A DNA stretch of 64,000 bases from an uncultured Micrococcaceae bacterium (lineage in GTDB: Bacteria; Actinomycetota; Actinomycetes; Actinomycetales; Micrococcaceae), in contig CANNAD010000001.1 of assembly GCA_947502645.1 (NCBI GenBank), forward strand, positions 744,001 through 808,000, read 5' to 3'. Under the pieces are notes generated by a model. The model saw only the letters and a program-made list of their open reading frames with translations, had not been told where the DNA came from and did not search any database. A program made the translations under genes and the position numbers. This document shows, piece by piece, positions 43,926-52,907 of this stretch; the first letter of the stretch is position 1; the number at the start of each line of letters is the position of its first letter.

Positions 43926-44888
43926 GTGCTTGAAGGAACAGCGGTCGAAGTTTACCGATTCGCGGTCGCGAACCCGACCTGGACAACCCAGGAAGTATCC
44001 GACGCCACTGGTTACACCCTCAAACACATAGAAGATGCCATCCAGGAGCTCGAGAGTCAGCGGCTCCTTACTCCTGGTGCTGACGGTGGATGGGTGGCCA
44101 TTTCTCCGGATACAGCTCTGGCGGATGCTGTTGATGAGGATGAGAGGACCATGCTCCAACTCCGGTCCCGCGTGAGTGAACGCAGACGGGAGTTTGCGAG
44201 CATTGTGCCCATATTCCTTGAAGCGAGGGCTCAGGCGGTGGGCAGCGGGTCTGTTGAAGTTCTGGAAGATCCCGCAAAGGTCCGGCGGCTGCTCATTGAT
44301 TCCGGACGCGACGTCATGAGCAACGTGCTCATTGCCCAGCCCGGTCAGGGTTCAACGGCGGACGTTCAGGAAGAGAGCGTCCGCAAGGACCTCGAATTGC
44401 TACAACGCGGCATCGAACGAAAAAACCTCTACCCCACCGGCACTCGGGACCATGTACCTACGCGAAAAGCGGTTGCTGCGGTCACCGAGGCTGGCGGCGA
44501 GTTCCGGGTTCTGCCTTTTGTCCCGCTGCGGCTCATGATTTTTGACAAGAATCTTGCCATCGTCGCACGCCAGCTGGATCCCGGAGACAAGGCTGCCCTC
44601 GTTATTCGAGACCCCAACCTGGTGCACATCTTTACAGTGCTCTTTGAGCTCGCATGGGAGATCGCGTCACCGTTCCTTGACGACGCCGGCCCAAATTCAC
44701 CGCTGTCCAGCACACAGCAGTCCATCCTCAATGGTCTGGCTGTCGGGTATTCGGATGAGGTGATCGCACGCCGGCTGGAGATCAGCGTGCGGACGTGCCG
44801 CAGACATATCGCGTGGATGCTTGAGGAGTTGGGTGCGGACAGCCGCTTTCAGGCTGGCATCAAAGCCAGGGATGCGGGCTGGATCTAA
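43926..44888 (+). CDS. TrmB/LuxR-type transcriptional regulator
   Basis: The 320-residue protein has an N-terminal TrmB-like winged HTH (WTTQEVSDATGYTLKHIEDA, about residues 18-37), a middle region, and a C-terminal LuxR HTH (SSTQQSILNGLAVGYSDEVI then ARRLEISVRTCRRHIAWML). This layout recurs in actinobacterial RiPP loci. The start is GTG 43926 with gagagga five bases upstream; the frame is open from 43503, but no ribosome site supports that. It is divergent from the repeat-peptide operon. Confidence 0.82.
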   Translation: MLEGTAVEVYRFAVANPTWTTQEVSDATGYTLKHIEDAIQELESQRLLTPGADGGWVAISPDTALADAVDEDERTMLQLRSRVSERRREFASIVPIFLEARAQAVGSGSVEVLEDPAKVRRLLIDSGRDVMSNVLIAQPGQGSTADVQEESVRKDLELLQRGIERKNLYPTGTRDHVPTRKAVAAVTEAGGEFRVLPFVPLRLMIFDKNLAIVARQLDPGDKAALVIRDPNLVHIFTVLFELAWEIASPFLDDAGPNSPLSSTQQSILNGLAVGYSDEVIARRLEISVRTCRRHIAWMLEELGADSRFQAGIKARDAGWI

Positions 44889-45120
44889 CGTCGGGAGCCC
44901 GACGGCGGCCGATGCTCCTCGCACCAAGGGCAATGACCGCCGTCGTGCTGTTCTGAAAGTTAGCACGGGGGTGAAGGCAAATGTGGCCTGGCGAAAACCT
45001 TCGCAAAAATGCCTCGCGAACGAGTCTCAAACATTGCTTTAAGCCCCATCGCGTAGTAGCAAACGCGCGCAGGTCAACGAAAGTTGCTTCATGGTGAACC
45101 CGTCGAGTTATAGTGTGGGC

Positions 45121-46410
45121 ATGACATCACAAGACGAGCTGAGCCCCCTGACGATGACCGCTGAAACCGAGGTCGCCCTGGAGCGTGCCGCGGAGTCAGC
45201 CGGACGGCATGGCGAACTGTTCTCGGTGCGTGCAGCCGGCATCAAGCAGTCAGCGGTGAGGGACGTCTTCGACATCTCCGCAAAACCAGGTCTCATCTCG
45301 TTGGCAGGCGGCAGCCCCTACCTGAAATCGTTGCCGTTGGAGGATCTGGGAAGGTCCGCCGCGAAGATCATTACCGAACACGGTCTCGAAGCATTCCAGT
45401 ACGGATCCGGGCAAGGGACCGAAGAGCTCCGCCAGCAGGTCTGCGACGTCATGGCCCTTGAGGGCATCACCGATGCCTCCCCCGAAAACATCGTCATCAC
45501 GACGGGTTCCCAGTCAGCACAGGACGTCGCCGCGAAAGTTTTCTGCAACCCCGGCGACGTGATCCTCTGCGAAGACCCAACCTACGTCGGCGCACTCAAC
45601 ACCTTCGAAGCGTACGAGGTTGATGTCCAGCCGGTCATCATGGACGACGACGGCCTCATCCCGGAAGAGCTGGAGCGTCGGATCGCCGAGCTTCGGGCCG
45701 CGGGCAAGAACATCAAGCTGCTCTACACGATCCCGAGCTTCAACAACCCGTCAGGGATCACGCTCAGCACCGACCGCCGCCAGCGCATTGTGGACATCTG
45801 CAAGGCGAACAACATCCTCGTCCTGGAAGACAACCCCTACGGTCTGCTCCGCTTCGACGGTCAGCCGCTGGATACCCTCCGGGCCGACAACCCCGACGAC
45901 GTCATCTACCTCGGCTCGTTCTCCAAAATCTTTGCTCCCGGTGTCCGCCTCGGTTGGGCGCTCGTGCCCAAGCACCTCTACCGCCGGTTCTACCTGGCCT
46001 GTGAAGCTGTGGTTCTCTGCCCGTCGGTCATCAACCAGATGCTGGTCTCTGCGTACCTGCGCGACTACGACTGGAGCGGCTTCCTCAGCTCCTCCCGCGA
46101 GCTCTACGCGGACCGCTGCGCCACCATGCTCAAAGCACTGGAAGACCACATGCCCGACGGCGTCAGCTGGACCGTTCCCGACGGCGGCTTCTTCATCTGG
46201 CTCACCCTGCCCGAAGGCATTGACACCTACCCCCTCCTCTACAAAGCGATCGATGAGCGGGTTGTCTTCATCCCCGGCGCTGCGTTTGTCCCTTCCGATG
46301 AACCCTCGAACAAGCTGCGCCTCGCATTCAGTGCGGTTTCAAGCGAGGACATCGTAGAGGGCGTGAAGCGCCTCACGCCCATCATCCGCGACGCAGTCGC
46401 CGGGCAATGA
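45121..46410 (+). CDS. PLP aminotransferase, class I/II (LysN/MocR-like catalytic domain)
   Basis: A 429-residue fold-type I aminotransferase with no N-terminal HTH, so not a MocR regulator. Visible: ISLAGGSPYLKSLP, TTGSQSAQDVAAKVF, YTIPSFNNPSGIT, and the PLP-lysine segment LGSFSKIFAPGVRLGW. The family transaminates 2-aminoadipate, branched or aromatic amino acids. ATG 45121 is chosen; an in-frame ATG lies at 45091. The small membrane protein gene follows 26 bases later. Confidence 0.85.
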   Translation: MTSQDELSPLTMTAETEVALERAAESAGRHGELFSVRAAGIKQSAVRDVFDISAKPGLISLAGGSPYLKSLPLEDLGRSAAKIITEHGLEAFQYGSGQGTEELRQQVCDVMALEGITDASPENIVITTGSQSAQDVAAKVFCNPGDVILCEDPTYVGALNTFEAYEVDVQPVIMDDDGLIPEELERRIAELRAAGKNIKLLYTIPSFNNPSGITLSTDRRQRIVDICKANNILVLEDNPYGLLRFDGQPLDTLRADNPDDVIYLGSFSKIFAPGVRLGWALVPKHLYRRFYLACEAVVLCPSVINQMLVSAYLRDYDWSGFLSSSRELYADRCATMLKALEDHMPDGVSWTVPDGGFFIWLTLPEGIDTYPLLYKAIDERVVFIPGAAFVPSDEPSNKLRLAFSAVSSEDIVEGVKRLTPIIRDAVAGQ

Positions 46411-46436
46411 CATTCCAGTTCGACGCGGGAGAAGCG

Positions 46437-46586
46437 ATGACAGAACTGGTTCTCCTCGTCGTCGTGCTCGCGGTCCTCGCGTACGTGCTCTCCTTCATCA
46501 TCGAGCGGGCCGTCAAAAAGGGCACCCTGGCTGCCATGCGTGAGTTCAAGCGCGAAGAAGCTGACCGCGACGGTGTGGAGAGCTAG
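46437..46586 (+). CDS. Small single-helix membrane protein
   Basis: A 49-residue protein from ATG 46437, preceded by gggagaag. It opens MTELVLLVVVLAVLAYVLSF, one membrane helix, then a basic segment (ERAVKKG) and an acidic/basic tail REFKREEADRDGVES. It lies 26 bases after the aminotransferase stop, so it is probably co-transcribed. Function unknown. Confidence 0.7.
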   Translation: MTELVLLVVVLAVLAYVLSFIIERAVKKGTLAAMREFKREEADRDGVES

Positions 46587-46667
46587 CTTTCGCTCCAGTG
46601 TTTTTGTGGCGGTAACAAACACTCCACTTCATCGCGGCTTCATGTTTACCCGTACCTGTGACGGTGG

Positions 46668-46697
46668 GATTGCCGGGCCAAGCCGGCCCCGGCAATC
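46668..46697 (+). promoter_or_regulatory. Leader hairpin before the metallophosphoesterase
   Basis: GATTGCCGGG (46668-46677) pairs with CCCGGCAATC (46688-46697) in a 10-bp perfect stem, ending eight bases before the ribosome site ggagg. It may be a terminator of the upstream gene or a leader control element. Confidence 0.55.
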
Positions 46698-46715
46698 ACC
46701 GACCGGAGGTATATT

Positions 46716-48533
46716 TTGAGTCCGATCACCGACCCACTGCCACGACGTCAAACCCCAGCACTTCGCCTGACTGCAGGCACGCTCGCCGTCCTTTGTGCCG
46801 GCGTCTTCCTCTCCCCCGCCGCCACCGCTGCCCCTGACAACGGTCCCGGCGTCTCCGATTGGTCCGATGATGCCTACCGCGGGAGCGTCGAGGTTATTGC
46901 AGGGCCCGACGGCGACCAGAAAACTCTTGATGGATCTGTTTTCGTGGACAAGGACAAGGACTCCGTTCAGGATGCCAACGAGCGTGGCATCGTCGGAGCG
47001 ACCGTGTCCAACGGCCGCGACGTAGCGACCACCGATAGCCGCGGTCGTTACGAACTGCCCGCCTTCGAGAACATGACAGTGTTCGTGACCCAGCCGCGCG
47101 GTTACCAGGTCCCGGTCGACGACGACAATGTTGCCCAGTTCTTCTATCACCACCTGCCGGCCGGCTCACCGGACCTGCGTTACGGCGGGATTGACCCAAC
47201 CGGTCCCCTGCCGGACAAGGTCAACTTCCCGATGACCAAGAGCAAGCTCACCCAGTCACCCGAGCAGCACTGCCTCATCGGCGGTGACGTCCAGACTTAC
47301 AACAAGGACCAGGTCGAGTACGCTCGCACCGGGGCGTTCGCTGACCTCTCCGAGCGGGACGACTACGCCGGGTGCGGCGCACTGTTCATCGGAGATGTTG
47401 TGGGCAACGACCTGTCCCTCTACCCGCAGACCCGCGAGCTGTCGAGCATGCTCAACGGCCCTGCCCGCTTCCTGCCAGGCAACCACGACCTGGATTTTGA
47501 TACCCCCAACAGCGAACACGCTTTCGACACTTTCAGGGCCAAACTGGGCCCCGAGTACTACTCCTACGACGCCGGGAAAGTGCACGTCGTCGCGCTGAGC
47601 ACCGTCGAGTACCCGTTGGCCGCAGGCAGCTACAACGGAGCCCTGGATGAGCAGCAGCTCGAATGGCTGCGCAAGGATATCGCCGAGGTTCCCGAGAACA
47701 AGCTGATCGTCATTGCCACACACGTACCCCTCCTGGACTTTGCAGATCAGGGCAGCCAGAAGCACCAGATCGATCAGGTCAAGGAAATCTACAAGATTCT
47801 TGAGGGGCGGGAAGCGCTAGCCGTAGGGGGCCATACGCACAGCCTGGAGAACCTGCGGGAAGGTGACAGCCTCGCTGGCTGGAAGGACACCTTCGGTGTA
47901 GACGGGCTGCCGTTCACGCACATCACCGCGGGCGCCATCTCCGGCGACTGGTACTCAGGCCGGATGCTGGATGAAGGGTACCCCGCTGCCATTCAGCGCG
48001 ACGGCGCCAGGCCGGGCGTCCTCACCCTCGACATCAAGAACACCAGCGTTGTGGAGAGGTTCACCGTCCGCGGCGAAGACATCACCGAGCAGATGGCACT
48101 GGGTCTCAACACGCCGCGCTACCGTGCCTGGTACGAAGAGAACGTTGACAACAAGGGATCAGCGCCGGAGTTCGAGAACCCGATGACTGTCAGCCAGAAC
48201 AACCTCGGTTCAACGCACCTGACCACAAACTTCTGGATGGGCAGCACCGGCTCATCGGTTGACGTGACGATTGACGGCAACGCTACGGTCAACGCTGAGC
48301 GCACCCAGCAGATGGACGGCGAAGCCCCTCGCGTTGGAGCGGAATGGTCCGATCCCGTGGCAGTGCAGGAGCAGCTGGTCCACGGCGGCAGCATCGCCAA
48401 CCGGTCCATGCACTTGTGGCGGCTGGAGCTTCCGGCTGACCTCACTGTCGGGGAGCACACCGCCGAAGTGACCGCTACAGATGTTCACGGCCGCGAGTTC
48501 ACCGAAAGCCTGACCTTCACCGTTGTGAAGTAG
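46716..48533 (+). CDS. Secreted calcineurin-like metallophosphoesterase
   Basis: The 605-residue protein begins at TTG 46716 after ggagg. It has a signal peptide (about residues 1-38, ending in SPAATA), a short SdrD-like VDKDKDSVQDANE segment, and a metallophosphoesterase domain with GGDVQ, IGDVVGND, PGNHDLDF, ATHVPL and GGHTHS metal-ligand motifs. The last 200 residues are the beta-rich C-terminal part of this family. It hydrolyses phosphoesters outside the membrane, with an unknown substrate. A strong terminator follows. Confidence 0.88.
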   Translation: MSPITDPLPRRQTPALRLTAGTLAVLCAGVFLSPAATAAPDNGPGVSDWSDDAYRGSVEVIAGPDGDQKTLDGSVFVDKDKDSVQDANERGIVGATVSNGRDVATTDSRGRYELPAFENMTVFVTQPRGYQVPVDDDNVAQFFYHHLPAGSPDLRYGGIDPTGPLPDKVNFPMTKSKLTQSPEQHCLIGGDVQTYNKDQVEYARTGAFADLSERDDYAGCGALFIGDVVGNDLSLYPQTRELSSMLNGPARFLPGNHDLDFDTPNSEHAFDTFRAKLGPEYYSYDAGKVHVVALSTVEYPLAAGSYNGALDEQQLEWLRKDIAEVPENKLIVIATHVPLLDFADQGSQKHQIDQVKEIYKILEGREALAVGGHTHSLENLREGDSLAGWKDTFGVDGLPFTHITAGAISGDWYSGRMLDEGYPAAIQRDGARPGVLTLDIKNTSVVERFTVRGEDITEQMALGLNTPRYRAWYEENVDNKGSAPEFENPMTVSQNNLGSTHLTTNFWMGSTGSSVDVTIDGNATVNAERTQQMDGEAPRVGAEWSDPVAVQEQLVHGGSIANRSMHLWRLELPADLTVGEHTAEVTATDVHGREFTESLTFTVVK

Positions 48534-48558
48534 CAGCAGAACCCGCAGACCCTACGTC

Positions 48559-48600
48559 AGGCTGCCGTTCCGAGGGGGCATCCCCTCGAAACGGCAGCCT
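48559..48600. terminator. Bidirectional terminator after the metallophosphoesterase
   Basis: AGGCTGCCGTT-c-CGAGGGG pairs with CCCCTCG-a-AACGGCAGCCT around a 4-nt loop (18 pairs, one mismatch), between convergent genes. Confidence 0.88.
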
Positions 48601-48615
48601 TACACGGTTCAAGCG

Positions 48616-49758
48616 TCAGTTGGCGACGCCAGGACCCTTCGGGTAGGTGGCGCACAATGCCAGGAAACGCGAGTTTGCTTCGGTCTCACCGATGCTGACG
48701 CGGATGCCCTCAACACCGAACGCACGGACGGACAAGGCCTGCTCGCCCGCCAGTGCTGCGAATTCAGGGGTGTTCTCGCCCAGCTTCAGCCAGACGAAGT
48801 TACCCTCAGCCTGCGGTACATCCCAACCAAGCTCGGCAAGGCCCTTGACCACGCGCTCGCGCTCGTCGACAAGGCTCTGGACCCGCTGCTCGACCTGATC
48901 GTAGTTACGGATCGAAGCGATTGCAGCCTGCTCAGCGACAGAGGACACCGCGAACGGCGTTGCTGTGACGCGCAGGTACTGGGTGAGGTCCGGATGTGAA
49001 ACGGAGTAGCCCACCCGCAGGTTGGCCAGACCGTGAGCCTTCGAGAACGTCCGGAGAACCATGACGTTCGGGTACTTCCGGTAGATCGCCAGCCCATCAA
49101 CGGCATCCGAAGCGCGGACAAACTCCTGATATGCCTCGTCGATGACAACGATGACATCGGAAGGAACCTTGGCGAGGAAACCCTCAACCTGCTCCGTGGT
49201 CAGGATGGGACCGGTTGGGTTGTTCGGGGTACACAGCAGAATGACGCGTGTGCGGTCATTGATCGCAGCGGCCATCGCATCCAGATCGTGTGTGCCGTCC
49301 TCGTTGACCGGGACCTGAACGCTGTTGGCACCGGCGAGACCCACTGAAATGGGGTAGGCCTCGAAGGAACGCCAGGCGTAGATGACCTCGTCCGGCTCCT
49401 TTCCTTCTTCCTGGCCGGCGAACGTTGCCAGGATCTGGTTCAATGCACCAAGGCTCCCCGCACCGGTGACGATGTCCTCGGCCGGAACCTCAAGGAACTC
49501 CGAGAGCTCCGCGCGCAGGGCAGTACTCATGGGGTCCGGGTACCGGTTGACGGCGCTCGCCTCGCGAATGGCGTCCAGCACGGCCGGAATCGGCGGGAGC
49601 GGGTTCTCATTGGAGGATAGTTTGAAGCTCTGAAGACCGTCGATGGCTACGGGAGGCTTGCCCGCTGCATAGCGTGGGAGCTTGCCCAATACGCCTCGCG
49701 GGACAATAGCGGCCGACTGACCATCGCCAGCTGTGTTCTGATTCTCGCGTGTTGTCAT
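48616..49758 (-). CDS. Histidinol-phosphate/aromatic aminotransferase, HisC/Pat family
   Basis: A 380-residue aminotransferase. Landmarks are LSSNENPLPPIPAV, RYPDPMSTALR, LCTPNNPTGP, VVIDEAYQEFVR and TFSKAHGLANLRVGY with the PLP Lys. Actinobacteria often carry a second HisC-like enzyme (Pat) that makes phenylalanine or tyrosine; no his genes are nearby, which supports that reading. The two are hard to separate by eye. Confidence 0.88.
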   Translation of the reverse strand: MTTRENQNTAGDGQSAAIVPRGVLGKLPRYAAGKPPVAIDGLQSFKLSSNENPLPPIPAVLDAIREASAVNRYPDPMSTALRAELSEFLEVPAEDIVTGAGSLGALNQILATFAGQEEGKEPDEVIYAWRSFEAYPISVGLAGANSVQVPVNEDGTHDLDAMAAAINDRTRVILLCTPNNPTGPILTTEQVEGFLAKVPSDVIVVIDEAYQEFVRASDAVDGLAIYRKYPNVMVLRTFSKAHGLANLRVGYSVSHPDLTQYLRVTATPFAVSSVAEQAAIASIRNYDQVEQRVQSLVDERERVVKGLAELGWDVPQAEGNFVWLKLGENTPEFAALAGEQALSVRAFGVEGIRVSIGETEANSRFLALCATYPKGPGVAN

Positions 49759-49827
49759 AGGTCAAGCCTAATGCCGACACGAGTGTGCGGAATCCGCGCT
49801 GGACGACCGTTATGGCATTATTAGTCC

Positions 49828-50223
49828 ATGTTGAGGTTTATTGTTCAAATCGCGGTCAATGCGCTCGCGCTGTGGGTGGCAGCCAGATTACTGCCAGGCA
49901 TCTCTTGGGAATCAAGCGTAGGCAACGGTGATCAGCGCGTTGAAACGCTTCTGGGATTCCTGATCATCGGACTGATTTTCGGTCTGGTGAACGCGGTCGT
50001 ACGCCCTGTGGTGAAGCTCCTCTCCCTTCCGTTGACCATCCTCACTCTGGGCCTGTTCACGATCATCATCAACGCAGCAATGTTGATGCTGACCGCGTGG
50101 ATTACGGAGTTCACTCCGGTTCAGTTCATCATTGACTCGTTCTTCTGGACGGCAATTCTGGGCGCCCTAATCATCAGCGTGATCTCACTCATTGTCAGCA
50201 TGTTGCTTCCGAACAAGAAGTAG
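49828..50223 (+). CDS. Phage-holin-IV-like membrane protein
   Basis: The 131-residue protein has four helices and the FGLVNAVVRPVVKLLSLPLT motif of the widespread PF04020-type membrane family. It is not part of a prophage here. Start ATG 49828. Function unknown. Confidence 0.85.
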   Translation: MLRFIVQIAVNALALWVAARLLPGISWESSVGNGDQRVETLLGFLIIGLIFGLVNAVVRPVVKLLSLPLTILTLGLFTIIINAAMLMLTAWITEFTPVQFIIDSFFWTAILGALIISVISLIVSMLLPNKK

Positions 50224-50238
50224 CGCTCAACTGCAGGC

Positions 50239-51582
50239 TCATTGCGATTTGAGGGAACGTTGGTGATTCATCAACCCTGTAGTTGATGATGGGTTGGGCT
50301 CAATCCTGGGCTCAGGCTTTGGCTCCGGAGCGGGTACGGGAATCTGCCGGGTCAGCTTGAAGCGATGCCGCTTGCCCTGGCCGCCGCCAAGCAAACCGGC
50401 CAACGCGCCCCCGGCTCCAATGAGCGCAGGGTCCTCACTCTCATCCACTCGTCGTGCACCATCCATATAGTTGTCGAGGTTATGGCCCGGCCCGAGCCCG
50501 GCGTCCTCACCGTATGGCGTGCCAACCCACGTATGGATGCTCACGGTGACGCGATGGTCATTCTCGGGATTGGGCGTCCCGTCCGTTCCCGGAACAAGAT
50601 CCTGCACATGTTCCAGATGGACGGCCTTTACTCCTTCTGGTATCTCGGTGCCTCCCACTGGAGAGCCAGCCGTCACCACCATTCCTACGTCATACAACTC
50701 CCCCAGCTCGGGATCGGCCGCAAGGTTCGCGGCATGCATTCCACCCTGGCTGTATCCACCGAGGACAACCACGTCGCCGGCTTCGGCGCCAGCCTCCGCC
50801 AGAGCGGTGCGCACGGCATCACCCATATATTTGCTGTCGAAAACCATGGCCTCAACGATGCCCGTCTCATCAAAAGGGTTCTCGGTTGCTTCTGTTCCTC
50901 CGGACTGCGTTCCAGGGATGGAGACAACAAATGTAGGAGGTTTGCCGGCGCCGCTGTTCACTTCAATGATTTCCAGCGTCCCGTGTTCGGCGGAGTTGAC
51001 CTTCTGGGTACGGCGCAGAAGCCATTCGAACGACGCGTCGACGTCAACGTTCTCCGGGTCCCCCACTTCAATGACTTCGATGGGTGCCGGTTTCAGTTGC
51101 CCCGCCCCCATGGCCAGCGTCAAAGCCATGGACGAATTATTGAGCACGGCGATCATCAGTGGCTCTGCGATACCAAGGGTCGGAAGACCGCCATTGAAGA
51201 TTACTCTCTTGCTGGTGAGAATCGCGGTAGCGGCCATTTCGGCCCCGATGTAGCGCGTTGTGACCTTGTCCAAACGCCCGGCAGTATCCTCGAGGGCCCC
51301 GCTGCCTGAGGTGAGACGGTTGGCACTGTCGTTGAGGGCATCAACCGCACGTCCGCGCGTCCATTGGGCCGGTGTTGGCGTTGCCATCAATTGAAAATTT
51401 AGTCCGTGAACCACTGCTGCAGCATCGGCGAGTTCACTGGAGAGCTGCCTCAGCAATTGCTCGCCGCGCTGCAGTTCCTGCTCCTGGAAACGGATGGCGC
51501 CCACGCCGCCATGGACCGTCAGACTGTTGATCGGTTTGTCGCCCCAGTTGCTGTCCCATGAAGGCTTCCAAGACTCGCTCAT
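50239..51582 (-). CDS. Alpha/beta-hydrolase-like protein paired with a WXG100-like protein
   Basis: A 447-residue protein. Residues 1-150 are helical and resemble WXG100/LXG targeting modules; the later part holds a hydrolase with VVVLGGYSQGGMHAAN (nucleophile Ser) and a downstream His (IHTW). The C-terminal tail is Pro/Glu-rich (PVPAPEPKPEPRIEPNPS). The start overlaps the stop of the 100-residue gene by 4 nt (ATGA). Secretion by an ESX-like system is possible, but no ESX genes are visible. Confidence 0.7.
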   Translation of the reverse strand: MSESWKPSWDSNWGDKPINSLTVHGGVGAIRFQEQELQRGEQLLRQLSSELADAAAVVHGLNFQLMATPTPAQWTRGRAVDALNDSANRLTSGSGALEDTAGRLDKVTTRYIGAEMAATAILTSKRVIFNGGLPTLGIAEPLMIAVLNNSSMALTLAMGAGQLKPAPIEVIEVGDPENVDVDASFEWLLRRTQKVNSAEHGTLEIIEVNSGAGKPPTFVVSIPGTQSGGTEATENPFDETGIVEAMVFDSKYMGDAVRTALAEAGAEAGDVVVLGGYSQGGMHAANLAADPELGELYDVGMVVTAGSPVGGTEIPEGVKAVHLEHVQDLVPGTDGTPNPENDHRVTVSIHTWVGTPYGEDAGLGPGHNLDNYMDGARRVDESEDPALIGAGGALAGLLGGGQGKRHRFKLTRQIPVPAPEPKPEPRIEPNPSSTTGLMNHQRSLKSQ

Positions 51583-51881
51583 CGGCCGGAAGCCTCAAGC
51601 AGCCGCAACCGGGCCGTTTCGATTGAATGCGCCTTGGCCTCGCTAATCGCGTTGTGAAGAGAATCGGCGGTGGTCATCAGCTGACGGCGTTGTTCCTCCA
51701 CGTACTCCCGGAACTTGCTGCCTGCGGGCGAATACCAGTCCAGCGCCGTCACGGAGTGCACCCTATCCGCGATACTGCGAACCGTTTCCAACGCTTGATG
51801 CAAACCTTGAACTATCCGTTCCAGATCGTCAGCGGCCGTGCATTGCCAGGAGATCGGCGTCGCAATGGGGTAGTTATCCAT
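51579..51881 (-). CDS. WXG100-like small helical protein
   Basis: A 100-residue helical protein with WYSPAGSKFREYVEEQRRQL, which resembles the WXG hairpin of ESX substrates (W-x-x-P-A-G in place of W-x-G). It overlaps the hydrolase gene by 4 nt, so the pair is probably co-expressed as a carrier and its effector-like partner. Confidence 0.65.
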   Translation of the reverse strand: MDNYPIATPISWQCTAADDLERIVQGLHQALETVRSIADRVHSVTALDWYSPAGSKFREYVEEQRRQLMTTADSLHNAISEAKAHSIETARLRLLEASGR

Positions 51882-51999
51882 AGAATTTCCTCCGCTTCAG
51901 TTCGTCTTCGTCAAAGGTATGGCGATCTACGAACGCGGAGCCGCTACGAGCGCGGCTCTGTGGAGAAGTGCACAGCGAATCACGGTTGTGGAGGAATAG

Positions 52000-52788
52000 T
52001 CAGCTCAGATTCAGGTAGGGAATCAGGCCACGCAGCGGGGCAGCCTGAATGAGCTGCCAGCCCTCCAGCGCGAACCCGACCAGTGCGTACCCGATGATCG
52101 GAAGGATCAGCACCTTTTCACGCCACGAGCCAGCCGTCCCCAGAATGGGGATGCTGATGAACCCGCTGGTCCGCCAGAACGGCATGTTCCAGCTCTTGGG
52201 CGGTCCGAATTTCAGCGGCCAGAAGAGGGGAACCCCGCCGACCGTCGTCAGGTCTCCGAGAATATGGGCCGTGACGCCGATACCCATGGCCAGCGGCAGC
52301 CATGGGCCCTGCACTGGAGCGAAGAAGCATACGACGGCGGCGCCGGCCAGACCGAAGAACCAGTTGGCGAGGACGGAACGCCGGTGGAAAACGCCCAGCG
52401 TCTTCAGCGCGATTGCAACGAGGAACATGCACAGCAGCCCGGCGCCCAACGAGACCTGCTGGCCAAGGATCACCGGCTGCCAGGAGGCTGCCAACGCCGC
52501 CAGAAGGATGAATGCCACCACACCGACAATCGAGTGCGTTCCGTTGCGGTGCCCGCCGCTGATCTTTCCGATGAGGAACGCCAGCACGTTGGTCACGGGA
52601 GGGAGTGCGTACGCGATACTTGAGCGCCGATGGTCCGAATCGCAGATCAGCGCTGCACCAGCGGTCACCAGTGCCCCGATCATCACGCCGGCCGGCTCCA
52701 ACGGATACCAGCCGAAAGCGTGGGTTCCCGTGGAAGTCACCGCCACCCATGCAGCCGCGCCGCATGCGGCGTGGTTTCCTCCCATCAT
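52000..52788 (-). CDS. YdjM-family membrane metal-dependent hydrolase
   Basis: A 262-residue polytopic protein with NHAACGAAAWVAVTS near the start, GHRNGTHSIVGVVAFI and AHILGDLTTVGGVPLFWPL; the histidines and Asp in membrane-adjacent loops match the YdjM/LexA-regulated hydrolase family. ATG 52788 is preferred (ggag nine bases upstream) over the earlier in-frame start. Substrate unknown. Confidence 0.8.
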   Translation of the reverse strand: MMGGNHAACGAAAWVAVTSTGTHAFGWYPLEPAGVMIGALVTAGAALICDSDHRRSSIAYALPPVTNVLAFLIGKISGGHRNGTHSIVGVVAFILLAALAASWQPVILGQQVSLGAGLLCMFLVAIALKTLGVFHRRSVLANWFFGLAGAAVVCFFAPVQGPWLPLAMGIGVTAHILGDLTTVGGVPLFWPLKFGPPKSWNMPFWRTSGFISIPILGTAGSWREKVLILPIIGYALVGFALEGWQLIQAAPLRGLIPYLNLS

Positions 52789-52907
52789 CGTTTTTTGCTC
52801 CACGTTCCCTTGCGTCGGTCGGCCAAAGTGCCTTGATTACATTGCCACAGTGCCGACGTCGTGCGGTCGGCCCGAAACCGGATCGTAGCCGTGGAAGAAT
52901 AGGAGCC

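Noticed and set aside
49828-50223. Prophage signal from a holin-like protein
   Set aside because: The family is a common chromosomal four-helix membrane protein; no phage genes or attachment sites are nearby.
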